Shown one piece after another: positions 1 to 6,182 of a stretch of 7,052 bases of DNA; the stretch's first letter is position 1; the number at the start of each line of letters is the position of its first letter. Below the pieces are notes generated by a model that saw only the letters and a program-made list of their open reading frames with translations, did no database searches and was not told the DNA's origin. A program made the translations under genes and the position numbers. Origin of the DNA: Bacillota bacterium. Lineage in GTDB: Bacteria; Bacillota; Clostridia; Lachnospirales; Lachnospiraceae. Location of the stretch: positions 1-7,052 of the forward strand of contig JAEWMZ010000455.1 of NCBI GenBank assembly GCA_023392995.1, given 5' to 3'.

Positions 1-1436
1 AGATAATCTTTCTGGAAGCTTGCCGCTGCCTTTGTTAAAAGTGCTTTTGGATCAGCATCTTTATTGGTTAAAACCTCCTGAATTATAGTGTCCAGCAAAC
101 CATAAAGCTCCTGACTGTTAACCGGCGGTTCCGGTTTTATATTCTCAGATGAATGTTCACAGTATGCGTTCCATAATTTCATATCTACATTTGAGTACTT
201 ATTCAGTATTTCATTTTCCTGCTTAATTCTATCCTCTGAGGTCCAGATCCGGACTCCCATGGGTCCTACCGGACTATTCTGCTCTGCTCTAGTCTTATAT
301 TGAGTATCAAATCCTTCCTTGGTTTCCTCTGTGAACCGTGGTGATTCTCCACGAAGCTCAAGATATTTCATGATAGCATCCTGCTGCGCTTCGGTCGTTC
401 CAGGAGCAACCATGTATAACGTTCCTCCCATTAAAGCTGCTTTTCCAGCAGGACCCGCAGGAACAGTAGATAATGCAAAATTGTCTTTGCTCATCCCAGT
501 ATTTTTCACAATGCTATTTACCATATCAATATGGCAAAGTCCCATTGCCACCTGATCGCTGCCATATAATTTCATAAAATCTGATAAATCTACAAGCGTG
601 TTATCCGGAAGAACGTTATATTTCCATTTTAAATCCTTTATAAATTGAAGCGCATCTGCTGCTTCCTGACTATCGAAGGCTGCTGTCCATTTTCCGTCTA
701 CCTGCTTCTCAAAATCAGCACCAAATCCCCATGCTATATTCATAAACATCCAACCGCCCTGGTTGTTTTTCGTTGGGTAGAAAAATCCGTACTTTCCTGT
801 TTTTTCTTTTATTGTAACCGCTGTTTCTGCAACTTCTTCCCAGGTTTCAGGGAAAACAGGAACACCATTTTCATCAACCAGTCCCGCTTCCTTAAACAAA
901 TCCACATTATACATCATACTCATACTGTAAGCGGAAGTTGGAAGTCCATAATAATGGCCATCCTTTTCGCAAAGCGCAAGAAGATCTGGATTCACATTAG
1001 AGCTAACATTATTATTTTCAAGCACATTTGTGATATCCTCAGCATATCCGGCGTTAATAATTTTATTTGCCTCTGTGAACCAGGTTCTGTAAAGATTGGG
1101 CAATTGTCCGCTGGCCGCTTTAGGCAAAAATGTATCCACCGAATAGGTATATTCGTCTGTAATAATTTCAATGTTAGGATACAAATCATTCATTTTTTTC
1201 TTAAGATTTTCCATGTATTCATACTGGTCACTATCTGGAGTAGGCCAGTCTCCAATGGTTATGGTAACCTTCTCATCACCATTTTCTGAGATCGTACCTT
1301 CTTCTGCCGCAGTAGTTACTTCTGGATTAACGACCCCCTTATCCTTCTCGCTTCCTTCACTTTTCGAACACCCCGTTACCATGGAGCATACCAGCATAAC
1401 TGCCAGCATACCGCTAACTAATTTTTTCAACCTCAT
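1..1436 (-). CDS. Sugar-type ABC transporter substrate-binding lipoprotein (SBP family 1), 3' end outside the window
   Basis: This is the extracytoplasmic binding protein of an ABC importer, most likely for an oligosaccharide (CUT1 type). The sequence shows a start at 1434-1436 preceded by AGGAGGAT, then a lipoprotein signal: basic MRLKK, a hydrophobic core, and lipobox V-T-G-C with the acylated Cys at residue 23, followed by an acidic, Ser/Glu-rich linker. The mature part reads like SBP_bac_1: a first strand VTITIGDWP, then ASGQLPNLY, GLPTSAYSMSMMYN, FPETWEEVAE and the late GTLYMVAPGTTEAQQDAIMKYL. About 478 codons are present, ending in FQKDYL, so only a short C-terminal tail is probably missing. 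The family (LplA/YtcQ-like) usually runs about 500-560 residues and precedes two permease genes, which would lie to the left. It diverges from a YesN/YesM pair, the classic regulator arrangement. The ligand cannot be told from sequence. Confidence 0.93.
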   Translation of the reverse strand, partial: MRLKKLVSGMLAVMLVCSMVTGCSKSEGSEKDKGVVNPEVTTAAEEGTISENGDEKVTITIGDWPTPDSDQYEYMENLKKKMNDLYPNIEIITDEYTYSVDTFLPKAASGQLPNLYRTWFTEANKIINAGYAEDITNVLENNNVSSNVNPDLLALCEKDGHYYGLPTSAYSMSMMYNVDLFKEAGLVDENGVPVFPETWEEVAETAVTIKEKTGKYGFFYPTKNNQGGWMFMNIAWGFGADFEKQVDGKWTAAFDSQEAADALQFIKDLKWKYNVLPDNTLVDLSDFMKLYGSDQVAMGLCHIDMVNSIVKNTGMSKDNFALSTVPAGPAGKAALMGGTLYMVAPGTTEAQQDAIMKYLELRGESPRFTEETKEGFDTQYKTRAEQNSPVGPMGVRIWTSEDRIKQENEILNKYSNVDMKLWNAYCEHSSENIKPEPPVNSQELYGLLDTIIQEVLTNKDADPKALLTKAAASFQKDY

Positions 1437-1440
1437 TTTT

Positions 1441-1448
1441 ATCCTCCT
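1441..1448 (-). promoter_or_regulatory. Ribosome binding site of the substrate-binding protein gene
   Basis: On the minus strand the sequence AGGAGGAT lies 4 bases before the ATG at 1436. It is near-perfect anti-Shine-Dalgarno complementarity and fixes the start of the lipoprotein signal peptide. Such a strong site fits a binding protein made in large amounts. Confidence 0.85.
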
Positions 1449-1487
1449 ACTTTCTGAAATTATTGATTGCTTTCTTTCAGCAAATAC

Positions 1488-1496
1488 ATATTAGCA
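1488..1496 (-). promoter_or_regulatory. Candidate promoter 2 for the substrate-binding protein gene (extended -10)
   Basis: Minus strand TGC-TAATAT: an extended -10 motif (TGN) joined to a 4-of-6 -10 hexamer. The -35 position (1511-1516, AGATAT) is poor, as expected of an activator-dependent promoter. With a start near 1481, the direct repeats at 1522-1551 would lie at about -41 to -70, the usual place for an AraC-type activator. Confidence 0.4.
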
Positions 1497-1516
1497 CATA
1501 AAATCCACCGATATCT

Positions 1517-1545
1517 ATTTTACAATACTGCGAAATGGAGGACAA
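1517..1545 (-). promoter_or_regulatory. Candidate promoter 1 for the substrate-binding protein gene
   Basis: Minus strand: -35 TTGTCC (1540-1545, 4 of 6 matches to TTGACA), 17-base spacer, -10 TAAAAT (1517-1522, 5 of 6). The start point would be near 1510, giving a leader of about 75 nt. It competes with the extended -10 at 1488-1496. The sequence alone does not decide which is used. Confidence 0.4.
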
Positions 1546-1551
1546 AACTGC
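1522..1551. repeat. Direct repeat ACAAWACTGC, 20-bp period; candidate response-regulator operator
   Basis: ACAATACTGC (1522-1531) and ACAAAACTGC (1542-1551) match at 9 of 10 positions and start exactly 20 bp apart, so both sit on about the same face of the helix. AraC-type proteins carry two helix-turn-helix motifs and typically bind direct repeats of about two helical turns. The repeats lie just upstream of the extended -10 promoter of the binding-protein gene and overlap the -35 of the other candidate. That the YesN-type protein binds here is inference. Confidence 0.4.
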
Positions 1552-1579
1552 TCATTATTCCTCCAGCCCTATCTGTTCT

Positions 1580-1608
1580 TTGACTATGATTTCGTAATTT
1601 GCTATAAT
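1580..1608 (+). promoter_or_regulatory. Strong sigma-A-like promoter of the two-component operon
   Basis: -35 TTGACT (1580-1585, 5 of 6), 17-base spacer, -10 TATAAT (1603-1608, 6 of 6), with TGC immediately before the -10 (extended -10). The predicted start is near 1615, giving a 5' leader of about 133 nt before the ATG at 1748. No activator site is needed for such a promoter, so the pair may be made constitutively and controlled, if at all, in the leader. Confidence 0.8.
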
Positions 1609-1627
1609 TAAACTGTAAAACAAGTTT

Positions 1628-1685
1628 ATGATGAAGCTGTTTTTTAACAGCTTAAGAAGCCATCATTTCACTTAAGCTTGAAATG
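1628..1685 (+). ncRNA. Structured 5' leader with competing hairpins (candidate cis-regulatory RNA)
   Basis: Three complementary sets are visible. Hairpin A: AAGCTGTT (1634-1641), loop TTTT, AACAGCTT (1646-1653), perfect 8 bp, flanked by ATGATG (1628-1633) and CATCAT (1661-1666), which can also pair. Hairpin C: CATTTCA (1664-1670), loop CTTAAGCT (1671-1678), TGAAATG (1679-1685), perfect 7 bp. The whole 8-base loop of C is complementary to AGCTTAAG (1649-1656), which includes the 3' arm of A. Structures A, C and the loop pairing therefore compete or form a pseudoknot. No U-run follows, so this is not an obvious terminator. It matches no riboswitch class I recognise. Part of the complementarity comes from two copies of the palindrome CTTAAG and could be chance. 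Confidence 0.35.
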
Positions 1686-1701
1686 TTATATTAAATACTC
1701 T

Positions 1702-1747
1702 GAAAGGATTTATGGTTTATTTGCTTCAATAAATCATACAGAAAATC
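1702..1747 (+). promoter_or_regulatory. Remote Shine-Dalgarno plus 11-bp hairpin before the response-regulator start
   Basis: No purine-rich site lies just before the ATG at 1748 (the preceding bases are CAGAAAATC). The nearest good site is GAAAGGA at 1702-1708, 39 bases away. Between them is a hairpin: TATGGTTTATT (1711-1721), loop TGCTTC, AATAAATCATA (1728-1738), 11 bp with one G-U pair. If the hairpin is folded, the site and the ATG are separated by about 11 unpaired bases. This is a plausible hairpin-bridged start. Confidence 0.45.
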
Positions 1748-3028
1748 ATGACCACAATGTTGATAATTGATGATGAATATTACATCCGATTAGGGATACG
1801 CAATGCCATCGACTGGGAAGCGATTGATGTCTCAATTATAGGCGAAGCAGAGGATGGGGAACAGGGCTTAGAATTGATCTTGAAGCTTAATCCCGACTTA
1901 ATACTAATGGATATCCGTATGCCCTTTTTAGATGGCCTTCAGTTAATGGAAAAACTAGCAGAGCATCAAATCGAGTGTGGCATCATCATCTTAAGTGGCT
2001 ATGACGAATTCGAATATGCACAAAAAGCAATTAAAAATGGCGTAATTGATTATCTATTAAAACCCATTGAAAAGGAAAAGTTATTGAATGTGATTGCAAA
2101 TGCCAGCAAAACAATTCATAAAAGAAAAAGCACACATCGTTATCAAAAATTAATTGCTCAAGAAATCTCAGTGATACAAATGCAATTTTTAAGGGATCTT
2201 ATCGTAGGAAAAATTTCATCTGAGGCAGAAATACTTGGTAAATTAAGAGAACTGGAAATTTCTCTGGATAACGACAATATGCAGATTATGAATATCAAAG
2301 TAGATGATTATCAGCTACTTGAACGCCAGTTGAGCTCCGAAGAAATCCATACACTTCGCAAAACAATTGAATATCATCTTTCAGAGAATTTATTATTAAG
2401 CCGCAGCTTTACAGGTATCCTAGTAGAAATAGCTCCCGATGAATGGGCTGTTCTTCTATCTTATCTGGCAAACGTTACTGACATAGATCGGGAGAAGGAA
2501 CTTCGCCAAAGTATTAATCGAACCCTAAAAGAGTTGAACGCCGCTGTTACTTATACAGTATCCTTAAGTGTAAGTCAGATCTACAATTCGGTGACACAAA
2601 TCTGCCAGGCCTATAAAACTGCACGAATAGCAAATAAGAAGTTTATACCCGCCACAAATAGCGTCGTATATCCTAACACTGACAGCGTGGAAGGAATTCG
2701 ACCGGAAGTACAGGAAGCCGTACAATATATCAAACAGCACTTTAATGAAAATATAACCATACAAGCAGTTGCAGAAAAGCTTTATTTAAGCCCTTCCTAT
2801 CTTATGCATATCTTTAAAAATGATTTAGGTAAAACTTTCAATACATTTCTTACTGACTATAGAATCGAGGTTGCCAAAGAACTGCTTCAAGCACCTGGAA
2901 GTCATATCTATGAAATTGCAAAGCAGGTAGGTTATCAGGATGTGAAATACTTTAATAAAGTCTTTAAACGGTATACAGAATTGAATCCAAGTGATTATGT
3001 GAGGTTACACTATGCACTACGTCCATAA
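1748..3028 (+). CDS. YesN-type response regulator, REC plus AraC-family DNA-binding domain
   Basis: This is a cytoplasmic transcription factor that takes phosphate from the cognate kinase encoded directly downstream. REC domain, residues 1-118: acidic pair D8-D9, phospho-acceptor D55 in LILMDIRMP, S83 in ILSGYDEFEYA and K105 in LLKP, so all catalytic positions are intact. Residues 125-315 form the helical linker and degenerate middle region typical of YesN proteins. Residues about 320-420 are the AraC domain: first helix-turn-helix at about 336-356 (VAEKLYLSPSYLMHIFK), second at about 386-410 (EIAKQVGYQDVKYFNKVFKRY). Its 426 residues fall within the YesN-type range. The start at 1748 lacks a close ribosome site; an ATG at 1757 would also keep the REC domain. 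The last 17 bases overlap the kinase gene. The likely target is the divergent binding-protein operon. Family is certain; the regulated sugar is unknown. Confidence 0.95.
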   Translation: MTTMLIIDDEYYIRLGIRNAIDWEAIDVSIIGEAEDGEQGLELILKLNPDLILMDIRMPFLDGLQLMEKLAEHQIECGIIILSGYDEFEYAQKAIKNGVIDYLLKPIEKEKLLNVIANASKTIHKRKSTHRYQKLIAQEISVIQMQFLRDLIVGKISSEAEILGKLRELEISLDNDNMQIMNIKVDDYQLLERQLSSEEIHTLRKTIEYHLSENLLLSRSFTGILVEIAPDEWAVLLSYLANVTDIDREKELRQSINRTLKELNAAVTYTVSLSVSQIYNSVTQICQAYKTARIANKKFIPATNSVVYPNTDSVEGIRPEVQEAVQYIKQHFNENITIQAVAEKLYLSPSYLMHIFKNDLGKTFNTFLTDYRIEVAKELLQAPGSHIYEIAKQVGYQDVKYFNKVFKRYTELNPSDYVRLHYALRP

Positions 3029-4778
3029 TATATCTATTTTATTATTGCGGAAACTAAAGGTTCGAACACGGATTCTACTATTCCTCTGCTTATCTTTGCT
3101 ATTTATAATATCAACCACTTTTTTAACAATACGGCATTTTTCATCAAAGATTACGAACCAATACATCTATGGATATCTTCAATCTGAGCATAATCGGGTT
3201 GCGAATAATATCGACTTATATCTTGAAGAAGTTATCATGATATCCCTGCACTATAAAAACAAGAGTGATTTTTATAACATTATGTTGGATAAAAAGCTAT
3301 CTGCTGTTCAGCGGGAAAAAGAACTTCAATTAGTAGCCACCTCCCTCCCTTCCCCTGTCACAGGCTCCATAAGTAACGCTTATCTGATCGATAATGACAG
3401 CAATAGATACCTCCTGCGTAATGAAGATTCCGCCTTACCTCCACCTGATTTATCCGAATTACCACTATTACAAAACACGTCTTATTATCAATTAGGCTCT
3501 ATTTTTAAAGATAATAATAATAAATCCTACTTGCCTTTAAGTATGAATTTTTACAATTTCAACACCGGACGAAGTATTGGATATCTGGTTTTTTATCTTC
3601 CTGAAAAACCAATAGAAGACTTATATCATAATCTTCTAACGAATACCGGAGTTTCTTTCATTGTGGATTCAAATAATAATATTATTTCTCATATTGATAG
3701 CGATCAAATTGGACAGATCAATACTTATTTTAATGTTAATAAAATTACAAATAACATATCTGACATTACTTATGAGGGAAATCACTCTGTATTAATAGTA
3801 TCCCCTTTAAATTCCAGCAGTCAAAATATTGGATTCTCCTGGAAGCTAGTCAGTATCATTCCCTATAAGCAGCTTTATGAGATACTAACCCATGTCCTTG
3901 TAATTATTCTTGCTACTGCTGCCATTGTGATGTTAATAAGCTTATTAATATCACTTTTCATTTCGAAAGGCCTAACAAAGCCCCTGCGTCGTTTAGAAGT
4001 AAAGATTCATGATTTGGCAAGCGGACATTTGGACGCCTTTATGATGAATACCCCTAGGGATGAGCTTTGGGAATTAGAGCAGGGCTACAATCAAATGGTT
4101 TTGCGAATTAATGACCTTATTGATCGCAATAGACTGGAGCAGGAAAAAAAGCAGGAACTCGAATTTATTGCTTTGCAAGCTCAGATCAATCCTCATTTTC
4201 TTTATAATACCTTGGATGCAATTGGATGGATTGCACGTTTGAAAGAGCAGCCCGAGATTGAAAGAATGGTCATAGAACTCTCTAATTTTTTTCGCCTCAG
4301 TTTGCATCGGGGGGAAAAGAGAATTACAATCGAAGATGAAATAGGAATTGCCGCCAGTTACGTTAATATCGAGCAAATGCGTAATCCAGGCAAATTTCAA
4401 GTAACTTATGATATTCCATCCGAAATCAAACAGATGATGGTGCCCAAAATTATTATTCAGCCACTTGTGGAGAATGCAATTAAGCATGGTGTCACTCAGG
4501 TTCGCCGCCCCGGAATTATTCACATAAAGGGAGTTCGGGAAGGTGATAGTGTATATCTGGAGGTGATCGATAATGGTGCGGGTTTTACTGTCACCGAGGG
4601 CTCCCTGCCCTCCTCTTCAAAGGGCAGCGGTTATGGTCTTAGGAATGTGAAAGAACGTCTTCAATTAGAGTATCATGAAATCAATGTATTAGATATCTGG
4701 AGCGAAAAAGGCTCTGGTACGCGTGTCCGTCTCCATTTATATTTTAAGGAAGAAATAACAGAGGTAAATACTCATTAA
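3012..4778 (+). CDS. YesM-type membrane sensor histidine kinase
   Basis: This is the partner kinase of the upstream response regulator; it autophosphorylates on His and passes phosphate to Asp55. Order of domains in 588 residues: membrane segment about 20-40; extracytoplasmic Cache-like sensor about 42-290; second membrane segment about 293-318; HAMP about 319-372; coiled stretch; His_kinase (PF06580 type) with H395 in QINPHFLYNTL; ATPase domain with the N-box VENAIKHG (N488), DNGAGF (D520) and GSGYGLRNVKERL (G538-L550). All catalytic motifs are present, so it should be active. The start at 3012 has GAGG 7 bases upstream and lies inside the 3' end of the regulator gene, so the two are translationally coupled. 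The sensor domain suggests an extracellular sugar-related ligand or a contact with the binding protein; which one is not visible. Transcription probably ends at the hairpin at 4914-4948. Confidence 0.96.
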   Translation: MHYVHNISILLLRKLKVRTRILLFLCLSLLFIISTTFLTIRHFSSKITNQYIYGYLQSEHNRVANNIDLYLEEVIMISLHYKNKSDFYNIMLDKKLSAVQREKELQLVATSLPSPVTGSISNAYLIDNDSNRYLLRNEDSALPPPDLSELPLLQNTSYYQLGSIFKDNNNKSYLPLSMNFYNFNTGRSIGYLVFYLPEKPIEDLYHNLLTNTGVSFIVDSNNNIISHIDSDQIGQINTYFNVNKITNNISDITYEGNHSVLIVSPLNSSSQNIGFSWKLVSIIPYKQLYEILTHVLVIILATAAIVMLISLLISLFISKGLTKPLRRLEVKIHDLASGHLDAFMMNTPRDELWELEQGYNQMVLRINDLIDRNRLEQEKKQELEFIALQAQINPHFLYNTLDAIGWIARLKEQPEIERMVIELSNFFRLSLHRGEKRITIEDEIGIAASYVNIEQMRNPGKFQVTYDIPSEIKQMMVPKIIIQPLVENAIKHGVTQVRRPGIIHIKGVREGDSVYLEVIDNGAGFTVTEGSLPSSSKGSGYGLRNVKERLQLEYHEINVLDIWSEKGSGTRVRLHLYFKEEITEVNTH

Positions 4779-4913
4779 TGCTTTTATTGGCTCTGGGTTA
4801 TCTCCATCGTGAAAGCATACGTAACGAAATATAGCGCTCTCCTGACGAATCATTTATTTTACCTGGTAATTTTTTTGTCATATTCTGTTTCATCGATCAT
4901 TCTGGACTTCTTA

Positions 4914-4948
4914 ATAAAGGGCAGAACCTCTATGATTCTGCCCTTTAT
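4914..4948. terminator. Bidirectional terminator between convergent genes
   Basis: A 13-bp perfect stem, ATAAAGGGCAGAA (4914-4926) with TTCTGCCCTTTAT (4936-4948), closes a 9-base loop. Read as a GGGCAGAA/TTCTGCCC core, it is followed by TTTATAA on the plus strand and TTTATTA on the minus strand. The T-runs are short, so efficiency may be moderate, but the position fits: about 135 bases after the kinase stop and about 35 bases after the stop of the facing gene. The bases from 4779 to 4913 hold nothing else I can support. Confidence 0.75.
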
Positions 4949-4980
4949 AAGAAAACTTGCTAATCTGAAAGAGCTTCACG

Positions 4981-5949
4981 TCACCCTCTTTCCGACTCCT
5001 TGTTATCTAAGCTTTGAACTTCATTTAAAGTTTTATTCATTTTATCCTGAAGATTAACTAATGGCATTATAATGCTGTTAGTTATTGTATTTATGAAAAA
5101 ATTAAATATTATGACACTTATCAGAAATAGTAAGAACAGCGTAGCACATAATGGGATAAAGACATGATACAATTTTAATGAATTTATCTGTACAAAATAA
5201 TCTTCTGATTGGTTTAATTTTTGAAACGAAATCACTGTTGTTTTATTTCGAAATAAATTAGTATCATCTGATAAAATCTTGCTATCAATGATATCATTCC
5301 ACGGTGAATCTTCATTCCATATCTTATTATTCGTACGTACTAACAATGTTTCCTCCCAGAATGAATTACTGTTATCAATAACTTTATCTACTAATCCTTT
5401 CCAATTCACATCCGCTAAAAAAAATCCAAGTAATGTATCTTCCTTATAAATTGGAAATAGAAAGCTTAAACAATTGTATTCACCTGCTACACCTTTTCTT
5501 AATATCCATTGCGAATGGTACGTATTTGTATTTTGATGCTGCAATACATCCATCAGCTCTTCCGGTTTCATATCAATAAAATGCCTAATGCTGTTACTGA
5601 CTACACAACGAATTTCATCCTCTGCGAATACATATATTCTTCCCCCTATAATTTCATTGGTGCTCCGCAAAAATTCAGAGATTTCCCCACTAACATCACT
5701 CCAACTCTGCATTTCCATGGAATGGATCAGCTGAGAATTTTCCGAAAAAAATCTGGTGTACTCGCCCATGACTGCCATATGCTGGGTGAGATTTTGGTAT
5801 TGCTGCTCCATGTGGGATTCTGATAGTTCAATAAAATGGTGCGCATTGTATTTAATTATAATATAACCCGCAAGCAAATCTACAAAAAGTGATAGAAAAG
5901 ATAAAAAAATTAGTAACGTAAATTTGATCTTATTTCTTATTTTTTGCAT
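4981..5949 (-). CDS. Kinase-less YesM-like membrane receptor (sensor domain with truncated HAMP)
   Basis: The 322-residue product has the front half of a YesM-type sensor kinase: a short basic start (MQKIRNKIK), membrane segment about 10-32, an extracytoplasmic region about 33-260 with a Cache-like pattern (GGRIYVFAED, LSFLFPIYKEDTLLGFFLADVNWKGL), a second membrane segment about 262-286, then only the first HAMP helix (about 287-315, with MPLVNLQDKMN). It stops at SERG before the rest of HAMP, and no H-box or ATPase motif follows in any frame. Only some 200 bases separate it from the neighbouring kinase gene, so no kinase domain can fit. It is either a truncated pseudogene or a true receptor that works with another kinase. 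The open frame, the clean promoter at 6076-6103 and the terminator just after the stop favour expression. The ribosome site is weak (AAGAG about 7 bases before the ATG). An in-frame TAG 15 bases upstream of the ATG fixes the start. Confidence 0.75.
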   Translation of the reverse strand: MQKIRNKIKFTLLIFLSFLSLFVDLLAGYIIIKYNAHHFIELSESHMEQQYQNLTQHMAVMGEYTRFFSENSQLIHSMEMQSWSDVSGEISEFLRSTNEIIGGRIYVFAEDEIRCVVSNSIRHFIDMKPEELMDVLQHQNTNTYHSQWILRKGVAGEYNCLSFLFPIYKEDTLLGFFLADVNWKGLVDKVIDNSNSFWEETLLVRTNNKIWNEDSPWNDIIDSKILSDDTNLFRNKTTVISFQKLNQSEDYFVQINSLKLYHVFIPLCATLFLLFLISVIIFNFFINTITNSIIMPLVNLQDKMNKTLNEVQSLDNKESERG

Positions 5950-6073
5950 ATTCCAGCTCTTTTCCTAAGGTAAGGTCTTCAAATATATCAATGCCGATAT
6001 GTTCACATGCTACAATCCATATAGCCACATGAAAGGTATTATTAAAGTTTTCACAGAGATATATTAATCCATT
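5930..6073 (-). other. Open 47-codon stretch overlapping the receptor start; possible gene remnant
   Basis: In another minus-strand frame, 47 sense codons run from just after a TGA (6074-6076) to a TAA at 5930-5932. They end 20 bases inside the receptor gene, much as the neighbouring regulator and kinase genes overlap by 17. The C-terminal part (HIGIDIFEDLTLGKELEYAKNK) looks protein-like. The only plausible start is a GTG at 6026-6028, with no ribosome site. I do not recognise a family. It may be the worn 3' end of a lost upstream gene or a chance frame. Confidence 0.2.
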
Positions 6074-6075
6074 TC

Positions 6076-6103
6076 ATTATATCAGAATGAGGGTATATTT
6101 CAA
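6076..6103 (-). promoter_or_regulatory. Near-consensus promoter of the kinase-less receptor gene
   Basis: Minus strand: -35 TTGAAA (6098-6103, 5 of 6), 16-base spacer, -10 TATAAT (6076-6081, 6 of 6) preceded by TGA, an extended -10. The start point would be near 6069, leaving a leader of about 120 nt. The promoter lies between the AraC-VOC gene and the receptor gene, so the receptor can be made independently. Confidence 0.7.
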
Positions 6104-6124
6104 CGCATATTCTGTTGAAAAACC
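6092..6124. repeat. Inverted repeat over the -35 of the receptor promoter; candidate operator
   Basis: TTTCAAC (6098-6104) and GTTGAAA (6114-6120) are a perfect 7-bp inverted repeat around a 9-base centre. GGT (6092-6094) and ACC (6122-6124) extend it after a small internal loop. The left arm is the same DNA as the -35 hexamer, so a dimeric protein bound here would compete with RNA polymerase. No strong T-run follows on the minus strand, which argues against a terminator for the AraC-VOC gene. Confidence 0.4.
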
Positions 6125-6182
6125 TTCGAATTTCAGTTGCTTATGGCAGGAGCCTTTACCGATTCTAAAAGCTTTGAGTCCA

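Larger units (their letters stand above)
1437..1747. other. Divergent intergenic region between the binding protein and yesN-type genes
   Basis: These 311 bases hold no gene. From left to right they contain the binding-protein ribosome site; two candidate minus-strand promoters (1488-1496 and 1517-1545); a direct repeat of 20-bp period (1522-1551); a strong plus-strand promoter (1580-1608); and a leader of about 130 nt with several inverted repeats (1628-1685 and 1711-1738) ahead of the response-regulator start. A short inverted repeat TTGCT/AGCAA with a 7-base centre also lies at 1467-1483, between the minus-strand promoters and the ribosome site. It is too short to call an operator. Confidence 0.8.

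Noticed and set aside
645..1289. Long plus-strand open frame of 214 codons, with a smaller one at 319-555 and another at 1171-1494
   Set aside because: They lie opposite the substrate-binding protein gene, have no ribosome site or recognisable domain, and their composition (Cys, Phe, Ile, His rich) is that of an antisense frame.
1461..1490. Possible catabolite-repression (cre) site near TGCTGAAAGAAAGCA on the minus strand
   Set aside because: The central CG required by the cre consensus is absent, and only a weak TTGCT/AGCAA inverted repeat remains.
1634..1653. Hairpin AAGCTGTT/AACAGCTT as an intrinsic terminator
   Set aside because: It is followed by AAGAAGCC rather than a T-run, and the stem is only moderately stable.
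4074..4523. 149-codon minus-strand frame within the kinase gene
   Set aside because: It is antisense to the conserved H-box and ATPase regions, which fully explain the sequence.
4911..4992. A shifted frame past the receptor stop that reads GDVKLFQISKF, vaguely like continuing HAMP
   Set aside because: It ends at a TAA at 4911-4913 inside the terminator region, has no kinase motif, and the likeness is too short to claim a frameshift.
4809..5057. 82-codon plus-strand frame with a GTG start
   Set aside because: It runs through the terminator hairpin and into the end of the facing receptor gene, and lacks a ribosome site.
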